A stretch of 64,000 bases of DNA from Scandinavium sp036495715 (GCA_036495715.1 DASXML010000017.1:39458-103457); one strand, 5' to 3'. Positions 52,096-61,716 are shown, counted from the stretch's first letter. The notes: generated by a model not told the origin, from the letters alone. Translations and numbers: made by a program.

Positions 52096-52227
52096 CATCA
52101 ACAACCTTTTCCTGGAAAATCCCCTGAGCATTGGGTAATGCACAATACCCGAGAACAGATAGCCATACAAACAGATGAAGATTGCAGCCATAACGTCTAT
52201 AATCAGCGGCCCACACAGAGGTAGATC

Positions 52228-53562
52228 ATGACTGTAACGACTTTTTCCGAACTTGAACTCGACGAAAGCCTTCTGGAAGCCCTCCAGGAAAAAGGCTTCA
52301 CACGCCCGACCGCCATTCAGGCCGCTGCAATCCCGCCTGCGCTCGATGGCCGTGACATTCTCGGTTCTGCGCCGACAGGCACCGGTAAAACGGCGGCATT
52401 TTTGCTGCCAGCGTTGCAGCACCTGCTCGATTTTCCGCGTAAAAAATCCGGCCCGCCGCGCATCTTGATCGTGACCCCAACTCGCGAACTGGCGATGCAG
52501 GTGGCAGATCACGCGCGCGAACTGGCGAAAAATACCCATCTGGATATTGCCACTATCACTGGCGGCGTGGCCTACATGAACCACGCTGAAATATTCAGCG
52601 AAAACCAGGACATCGTGGTCGCCACTACCGGGCGTCTACTGCAATACATCAAAGAAGAAAACTTTGACTGTCGTGCGGTTGAAACCCTGATCCTCGACGA
52701 AGCAGACCGTATGTTAGACATGGGCTTCGCACAGGATATTGAAACCATCGCCGCGGAAACCCGCTGGCGCAAGCAGACCATGCTGTTCTCTGCGACGCTG
52801 GAAGGCGACGCAATTAAAGACTTCTCCGAGCGCCTGTTGCAGGATCCGGTGGAAGTTTCCGCAACGCCGTCCACTCGCGAACGTAAAAAAATCCATCAGT
52901 GGTACTACCGTGCCGATGACGCTGAGCACAAAACGGCACTGTTGATTCATCTGCTTCAACAGGATGATGCCACTCGCTCTATCGTCTTTGTGCGTAAACG
53001 CGAACGTGTTCATGAACTGGCAGGCTTGCTGCGTGCGCAAGGCATCAACAACTGCTATCTCGAAGGTGAGATGGTGCAGGCCAAACGTAATGAAGCGATC
53101 AAGCGTTTGACTGACGGTCGTGTAAACGTGCTGGTTGCGACCGACGTAGCCGCTCGCGGGATTGATATCCCTGATGTTAGCCACGTCTTTAACTACGACA
53201 TGCCACGCAGCGGCGATACCTATCTTCACCGTATCGGGCGTACTGGCCGCGCCGGAAACAAAGGCATCGCGATTTCATTAGTCGAAGCGCATGACCATCT
53301 GCTGTTAAACAAAATTGGTCGCTACGTTGAAGAGCCGCTCAAAGCGCGCGTGATTGATGAACTGCGTCCGACGACCCGTATCCCGAGTGAGAAAAACAAA
53401 GGGAAGCCGTCGAAGAAAGTGCAGGCTAAACGCGAAGAGAAGAAAAAAGCAGAAAAAGAAAAACCGCGCGTGAAGGAGCGTCACCGCGATTCGAAGAATA
53501 TTGGTAAGCGTCGTAAGCCGAGCGAAGCCGCTGCGGCGACCGAGCAGAAAAAGAAAGACTAA
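52228..53562 (+). CDS. srmB: ATP-dependent RNA helicase SrmB
   Basis: A 444-residue DEAD-box helicase that assists early 50S ribosome assembly. Motifs in order: Q motif GFTRPTAIQ, Walker A SAPTGTGKTAAF, PTRELAMQ, LDEADRMLDMGF, SATLEGDA, VATDVAARGIDIPDV and HRIGRTGRAGN. The lysine- and glutamate-rich tail after residue 385 (KKVQAKREEKKKAEKEKPRV) is the RNA-binding extension. Length equals E. coli. Followed by a strong terminator. Confidence 0.98.
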   Translation: MTVTTFSELELDESLLEALQEKGFTRPTAIQAAAIPPALDGRDILGSAPTGTGKTAAFLLPALQHLLDFPRKKSGPPRILIVTPTRELAMQVADHARELAKNTHLDIATITGGVAYMNHAEIFSENQDIVVATTGRLLQYIKEENFDCRAVETLILDEADRMLDMGFAQDIETIAAETRWRKQTMLFSATLEGDAIKDFSERLLQDPVEVSATPSTRERKKIHQWYYRADDAEHKTALLIHLLQQDDATRSIVFVRKRERVHELAGLLRAQGINNCYLEGEMVQAKRNEAIKRLTDGRVNVLVATDVAARGIDIPDVSHVFNYDMPRSGDTYLHRIGRTGRAGNKGIAISLVEAHDHLLLNKIGRYVEEPLKARVIDELRPTTRIPSEKNKGKPSKKVQAKREEKKKAEKEKPRVKERHRDSKNIGKRRKPSEAAAATEQKKKD

Positions 53563-53595
53563 AAAAAGGCCGGGATAATCATCCCGGCCTTTTTA
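53563..53595. terminator. Bidirectional terminator between srmB and grcA
   Basis: AAGGCCGGGAT-AATC-ATCCCGGCCTT flanked by an A run and a T run; serves both the plus-strand srmB and the convergent grcA. Confidence 0.95.
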
Positions 53596-53611
53596 ATTCC
53601 AACCCTGAAAA

Positions 53612-53995
53612 TTACAGACTCTCAGTGAAAGTACGCGCGATAACGTCACGCTGCTGTTCTGGAGTCAGAGAGTTGAAGCGAACCGCATAGCCAGAAACAC
53701 GGATGGTCAGCTGTGGGTACTTCTCTGGGTTCTCAACTGCATCCATCAGGGTTTCACGGCGCAGTACGTTAACGTTCAGGTGCTGACCACCTTCAACGCG
53801 AACTTCTGGCTGTACGTCTACCGGTACTTCACGGTATTCGATTTCGCCCAGCTTGTTAACAGCCACAACCTGATCTTCAGTGAAACCACCTTTTGCTACC
53901 AGGCAGCGCGCTTCGCCTTTCTCGCTGTCGAGCAGCCAGAAAGAGTTCAGCAGGTCGTCGTTAGCGGCTTTAGTAATCTGGATACCTGTAATCAT
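53612..53995 (-). CDS. grcA: Autonomous glycyl radical cofactor GrcA
   Basis: A 127-residue protein (YfiD) that replaces the C-terminal part of oxygen-damaged pyruvate formate-lyase. The radical glycine is Gly102 in RVSGYAVRFNSLTPEQQ. It is strongly expressed under low oxygen or acid. Two FNR-type sites with centres 53 bases apart lie upstream, the arrangement known from E. coli yfiD. Confidence 0.98.
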   Translation of the reverse strand: MITGIQITKAANDDLLNSFWLLDSEKGEARCLVAKGGFTEDQVVAVNKLGEIEYREVPVDVQPEVRVEGGQHLNVNVLRRETLMDAVENPEKYPQLTIRVSGYAVRFNSLTPEQQRDVIARTFTESL

Positions 53996-54107
53996 TTGAT
54001 GCCTCCCTTGGGCTCATGTATTCGTTTTTGCATCAGCCAGAAACTGGCCAATTGGTAAAACCATTGTTGCTTGAGTGTATATATATCAGTCTCACACCCG
54101 GCAATCA

Positions 54108-54121
54108 TTGATTTAAATCAA
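54108..54121. promoter_or_regulatory. FNR site I of grcA
   Basis: TTGATTTAAATCAA, a perfect FNR palindrome. If centred at -40.5, as in E. coli, transcription of grcA would start near 54074, about 79 bases before its ATG. Confidence 0.9.
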
Positions 54122-54160
54122 CAGAATTAGTATGTGTACTGAGTACATGTGATGATTTTA

Positions 54161-54174
54161 TTGTTTTATGTCAA
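54161..54174. promoter_or_regulatory. FNR site II of grcA
   Basis: TTGTTTTATGTCAA, eight of ten conserved positions of the FNR consensus, centred 53 bases upstream of site I, equal to the -93.5/-40.5 spacing known from E. coli. It gives down-regulation under full anoxia there. The remainder of the 320-bp grcA-ung gap shows no gene. Confidence 0.7.
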
Positions 54175-54315
54175 TTTTCGCAGCGCATAAACAACAAGAA
54201 TCGTTGTAAATACTCAACTTTATTTGAATCGCCCCCCATTGTTCGACGCCACAAAATTTTGCACCGCAGAAAGAAGCCGTTAAGCTATCGCCAACGAAAT
54301 TCGCAGGAGAGCGAG

Positions 54316-55008
54316 ATGATCACGCCCTTAACCTGGCACGACGTGCTGGCGACTGAAAAAGAACAGCCCTACTTCATCAATACGCTGACGACGGTCGCTA
54401 ACGAACGTCAGGCGGGAACAACCATTTACCCGCCGCAGAAAGACGTATTTAACGCGTTTCGCTATACCGAACTCAACGATGTGAAAGTCGTGATCCTTGG
54501 ACAAGATCCTTATCACGGTCCCGGTCAGGCACACGGGCTGGCATTTTCGGTACTCCCAGGCATCAATACCCCTCCTTCTCTGCTGAATATGTATAAAGAG
54601 CTGGAAGGCACGATCCCTGGATTTTCCCGCCCGTCGCACGGTTATCTGGAAAGCTGGGCCCGTCAGGGCGTGTTGCTACTCAATACCGTGCTAACAGTGC
54701 GCGCCGGTCAGGCACATTCTCATGCCAGTCTTGGCTGGGAAACGTTCACCGATAAAGTGATTAGCCTTATCAACGAGCATCGTGAAGGTGTGGTCTTTTT
54801 ACTGTGGGGATCGCATGCGCAGAAGAAAGGGGCCATTATCGATACTCAGCGCCATCACGTGCTGAAAGCACCGCATCCTTCGCCACTGTCGGCCCATCGC
54901 GGTTTCTTTGGTTCGAATCACTTTGTACAGGCAAATGAATGGCTGGCGCAGCGTGGCGAACCGCCAATTGACTGGATGCCGGTACTCCCACCAGCAGAAA
55001 GCGATTAA
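54316..55008 (+). CDS. ung: Uracil-DNA glycosylase Ung
   Basis: A 230-residue base-excision repair enzyme that removes uracil from DNA. The water-activating Asp64 is in ILGQDPYHGPGQAHG, the DNA-intercalating and His-containing loop is HPSPLSAHRGFFGSNHF, and LLLNTVLTVRAGQ is a family signature. The start at 54316 (MITPLTWHDV) has AGGAGAG upstream; the upstream-extended frame to 54259 is not conserved. Divergent from grcA; convergent with yfiF. Confidence 0.97.
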   Translation: MITPLTWHDVLATEKEQPYFINTLTTVANERQAGTTIYPPQKDVFNAFRYTELNDVKVVILGQDPYHGPGQAHGLAFSVLPGINTPPSLLNMYKELEGTIPGFSRPSHGYLESWARQGVLLLNTVLTVRAGQAHSHASLGWETFTDKVISLINEHREGVVFLLWGSHAQKKGAIIDTQRHHVLKAPHPSPLSAHRGFFGSNHFVQANEWLAQRGEPPIDWMPVLPPAESD

Positions 55009-55040
55009 AAAAAATGCCAGCATCGCGCTGGCATTCTTAT
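55009..55040. terminator. Bidirectional terminator between ung and yfiF
   Basis: AATGCCAG-N7-CTGGCATT (55013-55035) with an A run left and TTATTTTT right, between the convergent ung and yfiF genes. Confidence 0.88.
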
Positions 55041-55059
55041 TTTTAGCGATGCAAAAGCA

Positions 55060-56151
55060 TCAGGCTTTATTCTGACGCCACCATTCGGCCAGCAGAACAC
55101 CGGTTGCGACGGAAACGTTCAGGCTTTCTACGTTGCCAGTACCGCTAATCGCGACACTCAGGTCAGCGCTGTCGAGAGCGGCATCAGACAGACCGTCGCG
55201 CTCCTGACCCAACACCAGCACCATTTTCTTCGGCATCGTTGCGTTATACAGCGGCGTGCCTTTATGGCTGGAGGTGGTCACAATGGCGTAACCTGCTTTA
55301 CGGAACTGATCCAATGCGTCGATGAAGCTGTCGCCCGTAATCGGCTGAACGTGCTCAGCACCCCCTTCTGCGGTACGGATTGCCGCACCGGATTCCAGCA
55401 CTGCGGCATCCTGAACCACTACACCTTTCACACCAAAGTGCGCGCAGCTACGCATGATGGCACCGAGGTTGTGCGGGTTGCCCACATCTTCCAGTGCCAG
55501 TACGCAGTCTTCGTCCGATGCTTCACGCACCCACTGCTGTACGCTGGTACCGTTACGTTTTTTAATCAGGAAACACACGCCGCCATGATGTTCAGTACCG
55601 GACGCTTTCTCCAGCTCCGCTTCATCAACCACGTGATAGGCTTTACGGTTAGCGGCCATCCAGCGCAGTGCTTCTTTGAAACGCGGCGTCACGCTCTGGA
55701 TAAACCAGGCGCGCACGATGCAATCTGGACGACTCAGGAAAAGTGCCTGGCAAGCGTTTTCACCGTATACGCGGGTTTCTTCTGCACGCTGACGACGAAT
55801 AACTTCTGGATCAACGAAGCTTTTGCCGCTGATCCCGCCGTGATCCGGCTTGTCTGCGACTTCTTCGCCCGGAGCGCGAGAAACGGTGCGCCACGGTGAA
55901 TTCTCGCGCGGCTGACTGTCGCGGTCACGAGAAGCGTTGTCACGGAAACGATCTCCGCGTGGTTTCCCATCACGAGACTTTCCGTCACGACTATCGCGCG
56001 CAGGACGACGACCACCTTCGGTGCGGGATGGGCCGCTACGGCCGCCACCTTTACCGGTACGCGGGTTTTCCGTGCGTTTATCCGAGTCATCATCACTGCG
56101 GACATACATCACTTTGACCTTGCCGCTTTTATTTTTCAGTTCGTCGTTCAT
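55060..56151 (-). CDS. yfiF: SpoU family RNA methyltransferase-like protein YfiF
   Basis: A 363-residue SPOUT-class protein related to RNA 2'-O-ribose methyltransferases (TrmH family). The C-terminal half has the three SPOUT motifs: NPHNLGAIMRSCAHFG, VLVLGQERDGLS and SLNVSVATGVLLAEWW; a substrate-binding domain (ENACQALFLSRPDCIVRAWF) precedes it. The N-terminal ~100 residues are disordered and very rich in Arg, Asp and Gly, with short repeats of SRDGK/RDG type, and longer than in E. coli YfiF (345). Its RNA target has not been established. Start at 56151; four codons upstream is another ATG. Confidence 0.9.
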   Translation of the reverse strand: MNDELKNKSGKVKVMYVRSDDDSDKRTENPRTGKGGGRSGPSRTEGGRRPARDSRDGKSRDGKPRGDRFRDNASRDRDSQPRENSPWRTVSRAPGEEVADKPDHGGISGKSFVDPEVIRRQRAEETRVYGENACQALFLSRPDCIVRAWFIQSVTPRFKEALRWMAANRKAYHVVDEAELEKASGTEHHGGVCFLIKKRNGTSVQQWVREASDEDCVLALEDVGNPHNLGAIMRSCAHFGVKGVVVQDAAVLESGAAIRTAEGGAEHVQPITGDSFIDALDQFRKAGYAIVTTSSHKGTPLYNATMPKKMVLVLGQERDGLSDAALDSADLSVAISGTGNVESLNVSVATGVLLAEWWRQNKA

Positions 56152-56358
56152 CTTTTTCTCCACCTGCGCTGCGCGAAGCGCGAAGATTACCCGATGTGTC
56201 CGAGCTTCGCCATGATTTCATACCAAAGACTGCGACTATTATATTCATCGAATAAACCACATTGTCCTTTAAAACAGTCTCATCGATAATACGTAACATT
56301 ACAGATACATTTCGTTCACTCAGGCCGTTGTCTCAACCCGATTACCCAGAGGTTAGCT

Positions 56359-56784
56359 ATGAATACCGTTTGTGCCAGTTGCCAGGCGCTTAACCGTATC
56401 CCCAACGACCGTATTAATGATACCGCCAAGTGCGGTCGTTGCGGTCATGAGCTGTTTGATGGCGATGTTGTCAATGCAACAGGAGAAACGCTGGATAAAT
56501 TGTTGAAAGACGATTTGCCCGTCGTGGTCGACTTCTGGGCACCATGGTGCGGGCCGTGCCGTAATTTTGCACCTATTTTCGAAGACGTCGCAGAAGAGCG
56601 CAGCGGGAAAATGCGTTTTGTGAAGGTGAATACTGAAGCCGAACGCGAGCTCAGCGCACGTTTCCGCATTCGCAGCATTCCGACGATCATGATTTTCCAT
56701 AAAGGCGAAGTGGTCGACATGCTAAACGGTGCCGTGCCGAAAGCGCCGTTCGACAGTTGGCTGAATGAAGCCACCGAAGCCTGA
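56359..56784 (+). CDS. trxC: Thioredoxin 2 (TrxC)
   Basis: A zinc-binding thioredoxin, 141 residues, reducing protein disulfides in the cytoplasm and induced by oxidative stress through OxyR in E. coli. The N-terminal zinc domain has Cys5, Cys8, Cys25 and Cys28 (CASC and CGRC), followed by the thioredoxin fold with active site WAPWCGPCRNF (Cys64, Cys67) and the cis-Pro loop RSIPTIMIF. Preceded by CAGAGGTTAG as ribosome site. I could not confirm an OxyR site in the 207-bp gap upstream. Confidence 0.97.
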   Translation: MNTVCASCQALNRIPNDRINDTAKCGRCGHELFDGDVVNATGETLDKLLKDDLPVVVDFWAPWCGPCRNFAPIFEDVAEERSGKMRFVKVNTEAERELSARFRIRSIPTIMIFHKGEVVDMLNGAVPKAPFDSWLNEATEA

Positions 56785-56789
56785 TCTGC

Positions 56790-56815
56790 CGGGGCACATC
56801 TTGTGCCCCGCTTTC
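56790..56815 (+). terminator. Terminator of trxC
   Basis: CGGGGCACA/TGTGCCCCG hairpin followed by CTTTCCCC, six bases after the trxC stop and about 40 bases before tapT. Confidence 0.75.
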
Positions 56816-56853
56816 CCCTCTGCGACAATGGCGTTTTTCCTGCATAGCTTCCG

Positions 56854-57552
56854 ATGACTGATAACGCCGTACTCCGTTTGCGCGCCGAACGCCTCGCTCG
56901 CGCCACCCGTCCGTTCCTTGCCCGTGGTAATCGTATTCGTCGCTGCCAGCGCTGTCTTTTACCGCTGAAACAATGCCTGTGCGAAACGCTGACACCCTCT
57001 GCCGCCCGTAGCCGTTTTTGTCTGGTGATGTTCGACACAGAGCCGATGAAACCGAGTAATACCGGTCGTCTGATTGCCGATATTCTGCCTGATACCGAGG
57101 CTTTTCAGTGGTCGCGTACCGAGCCGCCACAAGCGTTGCTTGAGTTGGTTCAGCATCCCGATTATCAGCCGATGGTTGTCTTCCCTGCGTCCTATGCTGG
57201 AGCTGAAAGAGAGGTGCTTACTGCGCCCCCATCAGGTAAACCGCCGCTGTTTATTATGCTCGACGGCACCTGGACGGAAGCACGCAAAATGTTTCGCAAA
57301 AGCCCGTATCTCGATGCGCTGCCGATTATTTCGGTCGATTTGTCACGCGTGTCGGCCTATCACCTGCGCGAAGCGCATGCCGAAGGTCAATACTGTACCG
57401 CAGAAGTGGCTATCGCCTTGTTGGATCTGGCTAATGACACCGATGCGGCTACCGCGCTGGGCGCGCATTTTCAGCGTTTCCGTGCCCGTTATCTGGCAGG
57501 AAAAACGCATCATAAGGGAAACATCACAGTGCCGGAGACCGAAAGCGTTTAA
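56854..57552 (+). CDS. tapT: tRNA-uridine aminocarboxypropyltransferase TapT
   Basis: A DTW-domain enzyme (E. coli YfiP, 232 residues here as well) that transfers the 3-amino-3-carboxypropyl group of S-adenosylmethionine to uridine 47 of some tRNAs. The N-terminal cysteine cluster RRCQRCLLPLKQCLCETL (near residue 30) and the family motif LDGTWTEARKMFRKSPYL (near 133), followed by SAYHLREAHAEGQYCTAEV, identify it. The ATG follows the trxC terminator; patZ begins 27 bases after its stop, so the two are probably co-transcribed. Confidence 0.93.
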   Translation: MTDNAVLRLRAERLARATRPFLARGNRIRRCQRCLLPLKQCLCETLTPSAARSRFCLVMFDTEPMKPSNTGRLIADILPDTEAFQWSRTEPPQALLELVQHPDYQPMVVFPASYAGAEREVLTAPPSGKPPLFIMLDGTWTEARKMFRKSPYLDALPIISVDLSRVSAYHLREAHAEGQYCTAEVAIALLDLANDTDAATALGAHFQRFRARYLAGKTHHKGNITVPETESV

Positions 57553-57579
57553 AATCATTCAGGAACGAGCATCCTGGAG

Positions 57580-60246
57580 ATGAATGCGATGAGCCAACGG
57601 GGACTGGAAGCGTTACTGAAACCCAAATCGATTGCCGTCATTGGCGCGTCGATGAAACCGCAGCGTGCGGGCTATCTGATGATGCGCAACCTGCTGGCGG
57701 GGGGATTCAGTGGCCCGGTGCTGCCAGTGACGCCAACCTGGAAAGCCGTGCTAGGGGTGTTGGCCTGGCCGGATATTGAAAGCCTGCCGTTTACGCCCGA
57801 TCTGGCTGTTATTTGCACTCACGCTAAACGCAATCTGACCCTGCTGGAAGCCCTCGGGCAGAAAGGGTGTAAAACCTGCATTATTCTTTCCGCACCGCCG
57901 GAGCAGTTCAGTGAACTGAAAGCAACGGCAGCCCGTTATCAAATGCGTCTACTCGGCCCTAATAGCCTGGGCTTATTGGCGCCCTGGCAAGGGCTGAATG
58001 CCAGCTTTTCACCTGTACCGATTCGTCGCGGTAAATTGGCCTTTATTTCACAGTCGGCAGCTGTATCTAATACCATTCTCGATTGGGCACAACAGCGTGA
58101 AATGGGCTTTTCGTATTTTATCGCTCTCGGTGACAGTCTTGATATCGACGTCGACGATTTGCTCGATTTCCTGGCCCGCGACAGTAAAACCAGCGCCATT
58201 TTGCTGTATCTGGAACATCTCAGCGACGCGCGGCGTTTTGTTTCAGCCGCCCGTAGCGCTTCGCGCAATAAACCCATTCTGGTCATCAAAAGTGGCCGCA
58301 GCCCGGCAGCACAGCGCTTGCTGCATGTCAATTCAGGAATGGATCCCGCATGGGATGCCGCCATTCAGCGCGCCGGGCTGTTACGCGTTCAGGATACTCA
58401 CGAGCTGTTTTCCGCGGTCGAAACCTTAAGCCATATGCGGCCGTTGCGCGGCGAGCGCCTGATGATTCTCAGCAACGGTGCTGCGCCTGCGGCTTTAGCC
58501 CTCGACGAGTTGTGGTTACGCAACGGAAAACTTGCCACACTGAGTGAAGAGACATTAATACGCCTTCGCGAAGCTTTGCCATCAAATGTTGATGCGGCAA
58601 ACCCGCTCGATCTGCGCGATGACGCCAACAGTGCACACTATCAAAAAGCGCTGAGCATTTTACTCGACAGCCAGGATTATGACGCCCTTCTGGTTATCCA
58701 TTCCCCTAGCGCGGCGGCCCCCGGCACAGAAAGCGCCCAGGCCTTGATCGATACTCTCAGCCATCACCCACGCGGGAAATATATCACCGTTCTGACTAAC
58801 TGGTGCGGGGAATATTCATCACAAGAGGCTCGCCGCTTATTCAGCGACGCGGGTATTCCAACCTATCGCACGCCAGAAGGTACCATTACTGCGTTTATGC
58901 ATATGGTGGAATATCGCCGCAACCAGAAGCAGTTGCGTGAAACACCTGTACTGCCTGACGACCTGACCGCCAATACCGCGGAAGCCCATGCATTGCTGCA
59001 GCAGGCCATTGCGGATGGCGCTACGTCACTTGATACCCACGAAGTGCAGCCCATCCTGAAAGCCTACGGGATGCAAACGCTGCCGACCTGGATTGCGGCT
59101 GACAGCGCAGAAGCGGTGCATATCGCCGAACAAATTGGTTATCCCGTGGCGCTTAAACTGCGCTCGCCGGATATCCCACATAAGTCAGAAGTTCAGGGCG
59201 TTATGCTCTATTTACGCACCGCGACGGAAGTGCAACAGGCAGCCGATGCAATTATCGATCGTGTAAAAATGACCTGGCCACAAGCGCGGATCCACGGATT
59301 GCTCGTTCAAAGTATGGCGAATCGCGCTGGGGCTCAGGAACTCCGCGTCGTTGTGGAGCACGATCCGCTTTTTGGGCCACTGATTATGCTGGGCGAAGGC
59401 GGCGTTGAGTGGCGCGCAGAAGATCAAGCCGCCGTCGCTCTCCCACCGCTGAACATGAATCTCGCCCGTTATCTGGTGATTCAAGCCATTAAAAGTAAAA
59501 AGATTCGTGGGAGAAGCGCTCTGCGCCCCCTGGATATTGCCGGTCTCAGCCAAGTCCTGGTGCAGGTGTCCAACTTGATTGTTGACTGTCCGGAGATCCA
59601 GCGCCTGGATGTCCATCCTTTGCTGGCCTCCGGAAACGAATTTACTGCGCTGGACGTGACGCTTGAGATCGCACCATTCAGCGGCAACAGCGAAAGTCGT
59701 CTGGCTGTGCGCCCATATCCACAGCAGTTTGAAGAGTGGGTCGAATTGAAAAATGGCGATGGCTGCCTGTTCAGACCTATTTTGCCGGAAGATGAACCGC
59801 TGTTGCAGCACTTCATTTCACAGGTCACAAAAGAAGATCTCTACTACCGCTATTTCAGTGAAATCAATGAATTTACTCATGATGATTTAGCCAATATGAC
59901 GCAGATCGACTACGATCGTGAGATGGCTTTTGTCGCCGTGCATGCCACTGCGAGCGGTACTGAAATCCTTGGCGTCACACGCGCTATTTCGGATCCGGAC
60001 AATATTGACGCTGAGTTTGCCGTGTTGGTGCGCTCCGATCTTAAAGGCCTGGGTCTCGGGCGTCGATTGTTGGAGAAGCTGATCAACTACACGCGCGAAC
60101 ATGGGCTTGAACGTCTGAATGGCATTACCATGCCAAACAATCAGGGGATGATTGCGTTGGCGCGTAAGCTGGGTTTCGACGTCGATATCCAGCTTGAAGA
60201 TGGCATTGTAGGATTAACGTTGAAGCTATCTTCTTCGCCATCCTAA
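57580..60246 (+). CDS. patZ: Protein lysine acetyltransferase PatZ (Pka)
   Basis: An 888-residue enzyme (E. coli 886) that uses acetyl-CoA to acetylate lysine side chains, the best-known substrate being acetyl-CoA synthetase, which it inactivates. The N-terminal ~700 residues resemble ADP-forming acyl-CoA synthetases: CoA-binding domain SIAVIGASMKPQRAGYLMMR, ligase ISQSAAVSNTILDWA, and ATP-grasp IGYPVALKLRSPDIPHKSEV. The C-terminal ~150 residues are a GNAT acetyltransferase with the acetyl-CoA loop DLKGLGLGRRLLEKLINYTR. The start ATG at 57580 has CTGGAGA upstream; an in-frame second ATG occurs three codons in. Confidence 0.95.
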   Translation: MNAMSQRGLEALLKPKSIAVIGASMKPQRAGYLMMRNLLAGGFSGPVLPVTPTWKAVLGVLAWPDIESLPFTPDLAVICTHAKRNLTLLEALGQKGCKTCIILSAPPEQFSELKATAARYQMRLLGPNSLGLLAPWQGLNASFSPVPIRRGKLAFISQSAAVSNTILDWAQQREMGFSYFIALGDSLDIDVDDLLDFLARDSKTSAILLYLEHLSDARRFVSAARSASRNKPILVIKSGRSPAAQRLLHVNSGMDPAWDAAIQRAGLLRVQDTHELFSAVETLSHMRPLRGERLMILSNGAAPAALALDELWLRNGKLATLSEETLIRLREALPSNVDAANPLDLRDDANSAHYQKALSILLDSQDYDALLVIHSPSAAAPGTESAQALIDTLSHHPRGKYITVLTNWCGEYSSQEARRLFSDAGIPTYRTPEGTITAFMHMVEYRRNQKQLRETPVLPDDLTANTAEAHALLQQAIADGATSLDTHEVQPILKAYGMQTLPTWIAADSAEAVHIAEQIGYPVALKLRSPDIPHKSEVQGVMLYLRTATEVQQAADAIIDRVKMTWPQARIHGLLVQSMANRAGAQELRVVVEHDPLFGPLIMLGEGGVEWRAEDQAAVALPPLNMNLARYLVIQAIKSKKIRGRSALRPLDIAGLSQVLVQVSNLIVDCPEIQRLDVHPLLASGNEFTALDVTLEIAPFSGNSESRLAVRPYPQQFEEWVELKNGDGCLFRPILPEDEPLLQHFISQVTKEDLYYRYFSEINEFTHDDLANMTQIDYDREMAFVAVHATASGTEILGVTRAISDPDNIDAEFAVLVRSDLKGLGLGRRLLEKLINYTREHGLERLNGITMPNNQGMIALARKLGFDVDIQLEDGIVGLTLKLSSSPS

Positions 60247-60360
60247 CTAAGCTGCTGGAAATGTTGACCACATTAGCGAGCACTAATGGTATTATTACCC
60301 GCTTCTGTCGTCTGCATGGTACAGAGGTCCCTTGATTAATCAGAGAAGAAACGCACTGTG

Positions 60361-61716
60361 ATGTTGTCAAAATTTAAGCGCAACAAGCATCAACAACACC
60401 TTGCTCAACTACCTAAGCTTTCTCAGTCAGTTGATGATGTCGAGTTCTTTTACGCTCCCTCGGAGTTCCGGCAGGCGCTGTTGGCCAAAATTGCCAACGC
60501 CACTCGCCGTATCTGCATTATTGCCCTCTATCTGGAGCAGGATGACGCCGGTAAAACCATTTTACAGGCGATTTATGACGCAAAACGTCAGCGCCCTGAA
60601 CTCGATGTCCGCATTCTCGTCGACTGGCATCGCGCGCAGCGTGGACGCATTGGCGCCGCCGCATCCAACACCAACGCCGACTGGTACTGCCGTATGGCGC
60701 AGGAAAATCCAGGTGTTGATGTTCCCGTTTATGGCGTACCGGTAAACACCCGCGAAGCGCTTGGCGTTCTGCACTACAAAGGCTTTATCATTGATGACTG
60801 CGTGCTCTATAGCGGTGCCAGTTTGAATGATGTTTACCTGCATCAGCATGATAAATATCGTTATGACCGTTATCAGGCCATTGTTAATACACAGATGGCC
60901 GATATCATGTTTGGTTGGGTCAACCAGAATTTGGTGCAGGGTCGTGGCGTCAATCGTCTCGATGATAACGAGCGCCCGAAGAGTCCCGAAATCAAAAACG
61001 AGATCCGACTCTATCGGCAAGAATTGCGTGACACCGGTTACCATTTTCAGGGCAACGCCGATAACGAACAGCTTTCGGTGACACCGCTGGTTGGGCTCGG
61101 GAAATCGAGCATGCTCAACAAGACGATTTTCCACCTGATGCCGTGTACCGAAGAGAAACTGACTATCTGCACGCCGTATTTCAACCTACCCGCGGTGCTA
61201 GTGCGAAATATTATCCACTTGCTGCGTCAGGGTAAGAAAGTTGAAATCATCGTCGGTGATAAAACGGCAAATGACTTCTATATCCCAGAAGATCAGCCGT
61301 TTAAGATTATCGGGGCGCTGCCTTATTTGTATGAAATCAATCTGCGTCGTTTCCTCAGCCGCCTGCAATATTACGTGAACACCGACCAATTGGTGGTTCG
61401 CCTGTGGAAGGATGAGGACAACAGCTACCATCTGAAAGGGATGTGGGTTGACGATGAGTGGATGCTGCTGACCGGTAACAACCTAAACCCACGCGCCTGG
61501 CGACTGGATCTGGAGAATGCCATTCTCATTCACGATCCGAAACAACAGTTAGCGCAGGCACGTGAGAAAGAGTTAGCGCTGATCCGTACTCACACAACAA
61601 TCGTGAAGCACTATCGCGATCTGCAAAGTATCTCTGATTACCCGGTTAAAGTGCGTAAGCTGATTCGGCGCCTTCGTCGAATTCGAATCGACAAACTTAT
61701 CAGCCGCATTCTGTGA
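60361..61716 (+). CDS. pssA: CDP-diacylglycerol-serine O-phosphatidyltransferase PssA
   Basis: A phospholipase-D-superfamily enzyme that makes phosphatidylserine from CDP-diacylglycerol and serine, leading to phosphatidylethanolamine. Both HKD motifs are present: HYKGFIIDDCVLYSGAS (near residue 138) and HLKGMWVDDEWMLLTGNN (near 357). The basic C-terminus (KVRKLIRRLRRIRIDKLISR) is thought to associate with membrane. 451 residues as in E. coli, beginning MLSKFKRNKH at the ATG at 60361; a GTG stands one codon before. Confidence 0.97.
   Translation: MLSKFKRNKHQQHLAQLPKLSQSVDDVEFFYAPSEFRQALLAKIANATRRICIIALYLEQDDAGKTILQAIYDAKRQRPELDVRILVDWHRAQRGRIGAAASNTNADWYCRMAQENPGVDVPVYGVPVNTREALGVLHYKGFIIDDCVLYSGASLNDVYLHQHDKYRYDRYQAIVNTQMADIMFGWVNQNLVQGRGVNRLDDNERPKSPEIKNEIRLYRQELRDTGYHFQGNADNEQLSVTPLVGLGKSSMLNKTIFHLMPCTEEKLTICTPYFNLPAVLVRNIIHLLRQGKKVEIIVGDKTANDFYIPEDQPFKIIGALPYLYEINLRRFLSRLQYYVNTDQLVVRLWKDEDNSYHLKGMWVDDEWMLLTGNNLNPRAWRLDLENAILIHDPKQQLAQAREKELALIRTHTTIVKHYRDLQSISDYPVKVRKLIRRLRRIRIDKLISRIL

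Noticed and set aside
52096..52584. Long N-terminal extension of trmN6 to 52584
   Set aside because: It would run antisense through the start of srmB and its promoter; the similarity to TrmN6 begins at MSQSASV.
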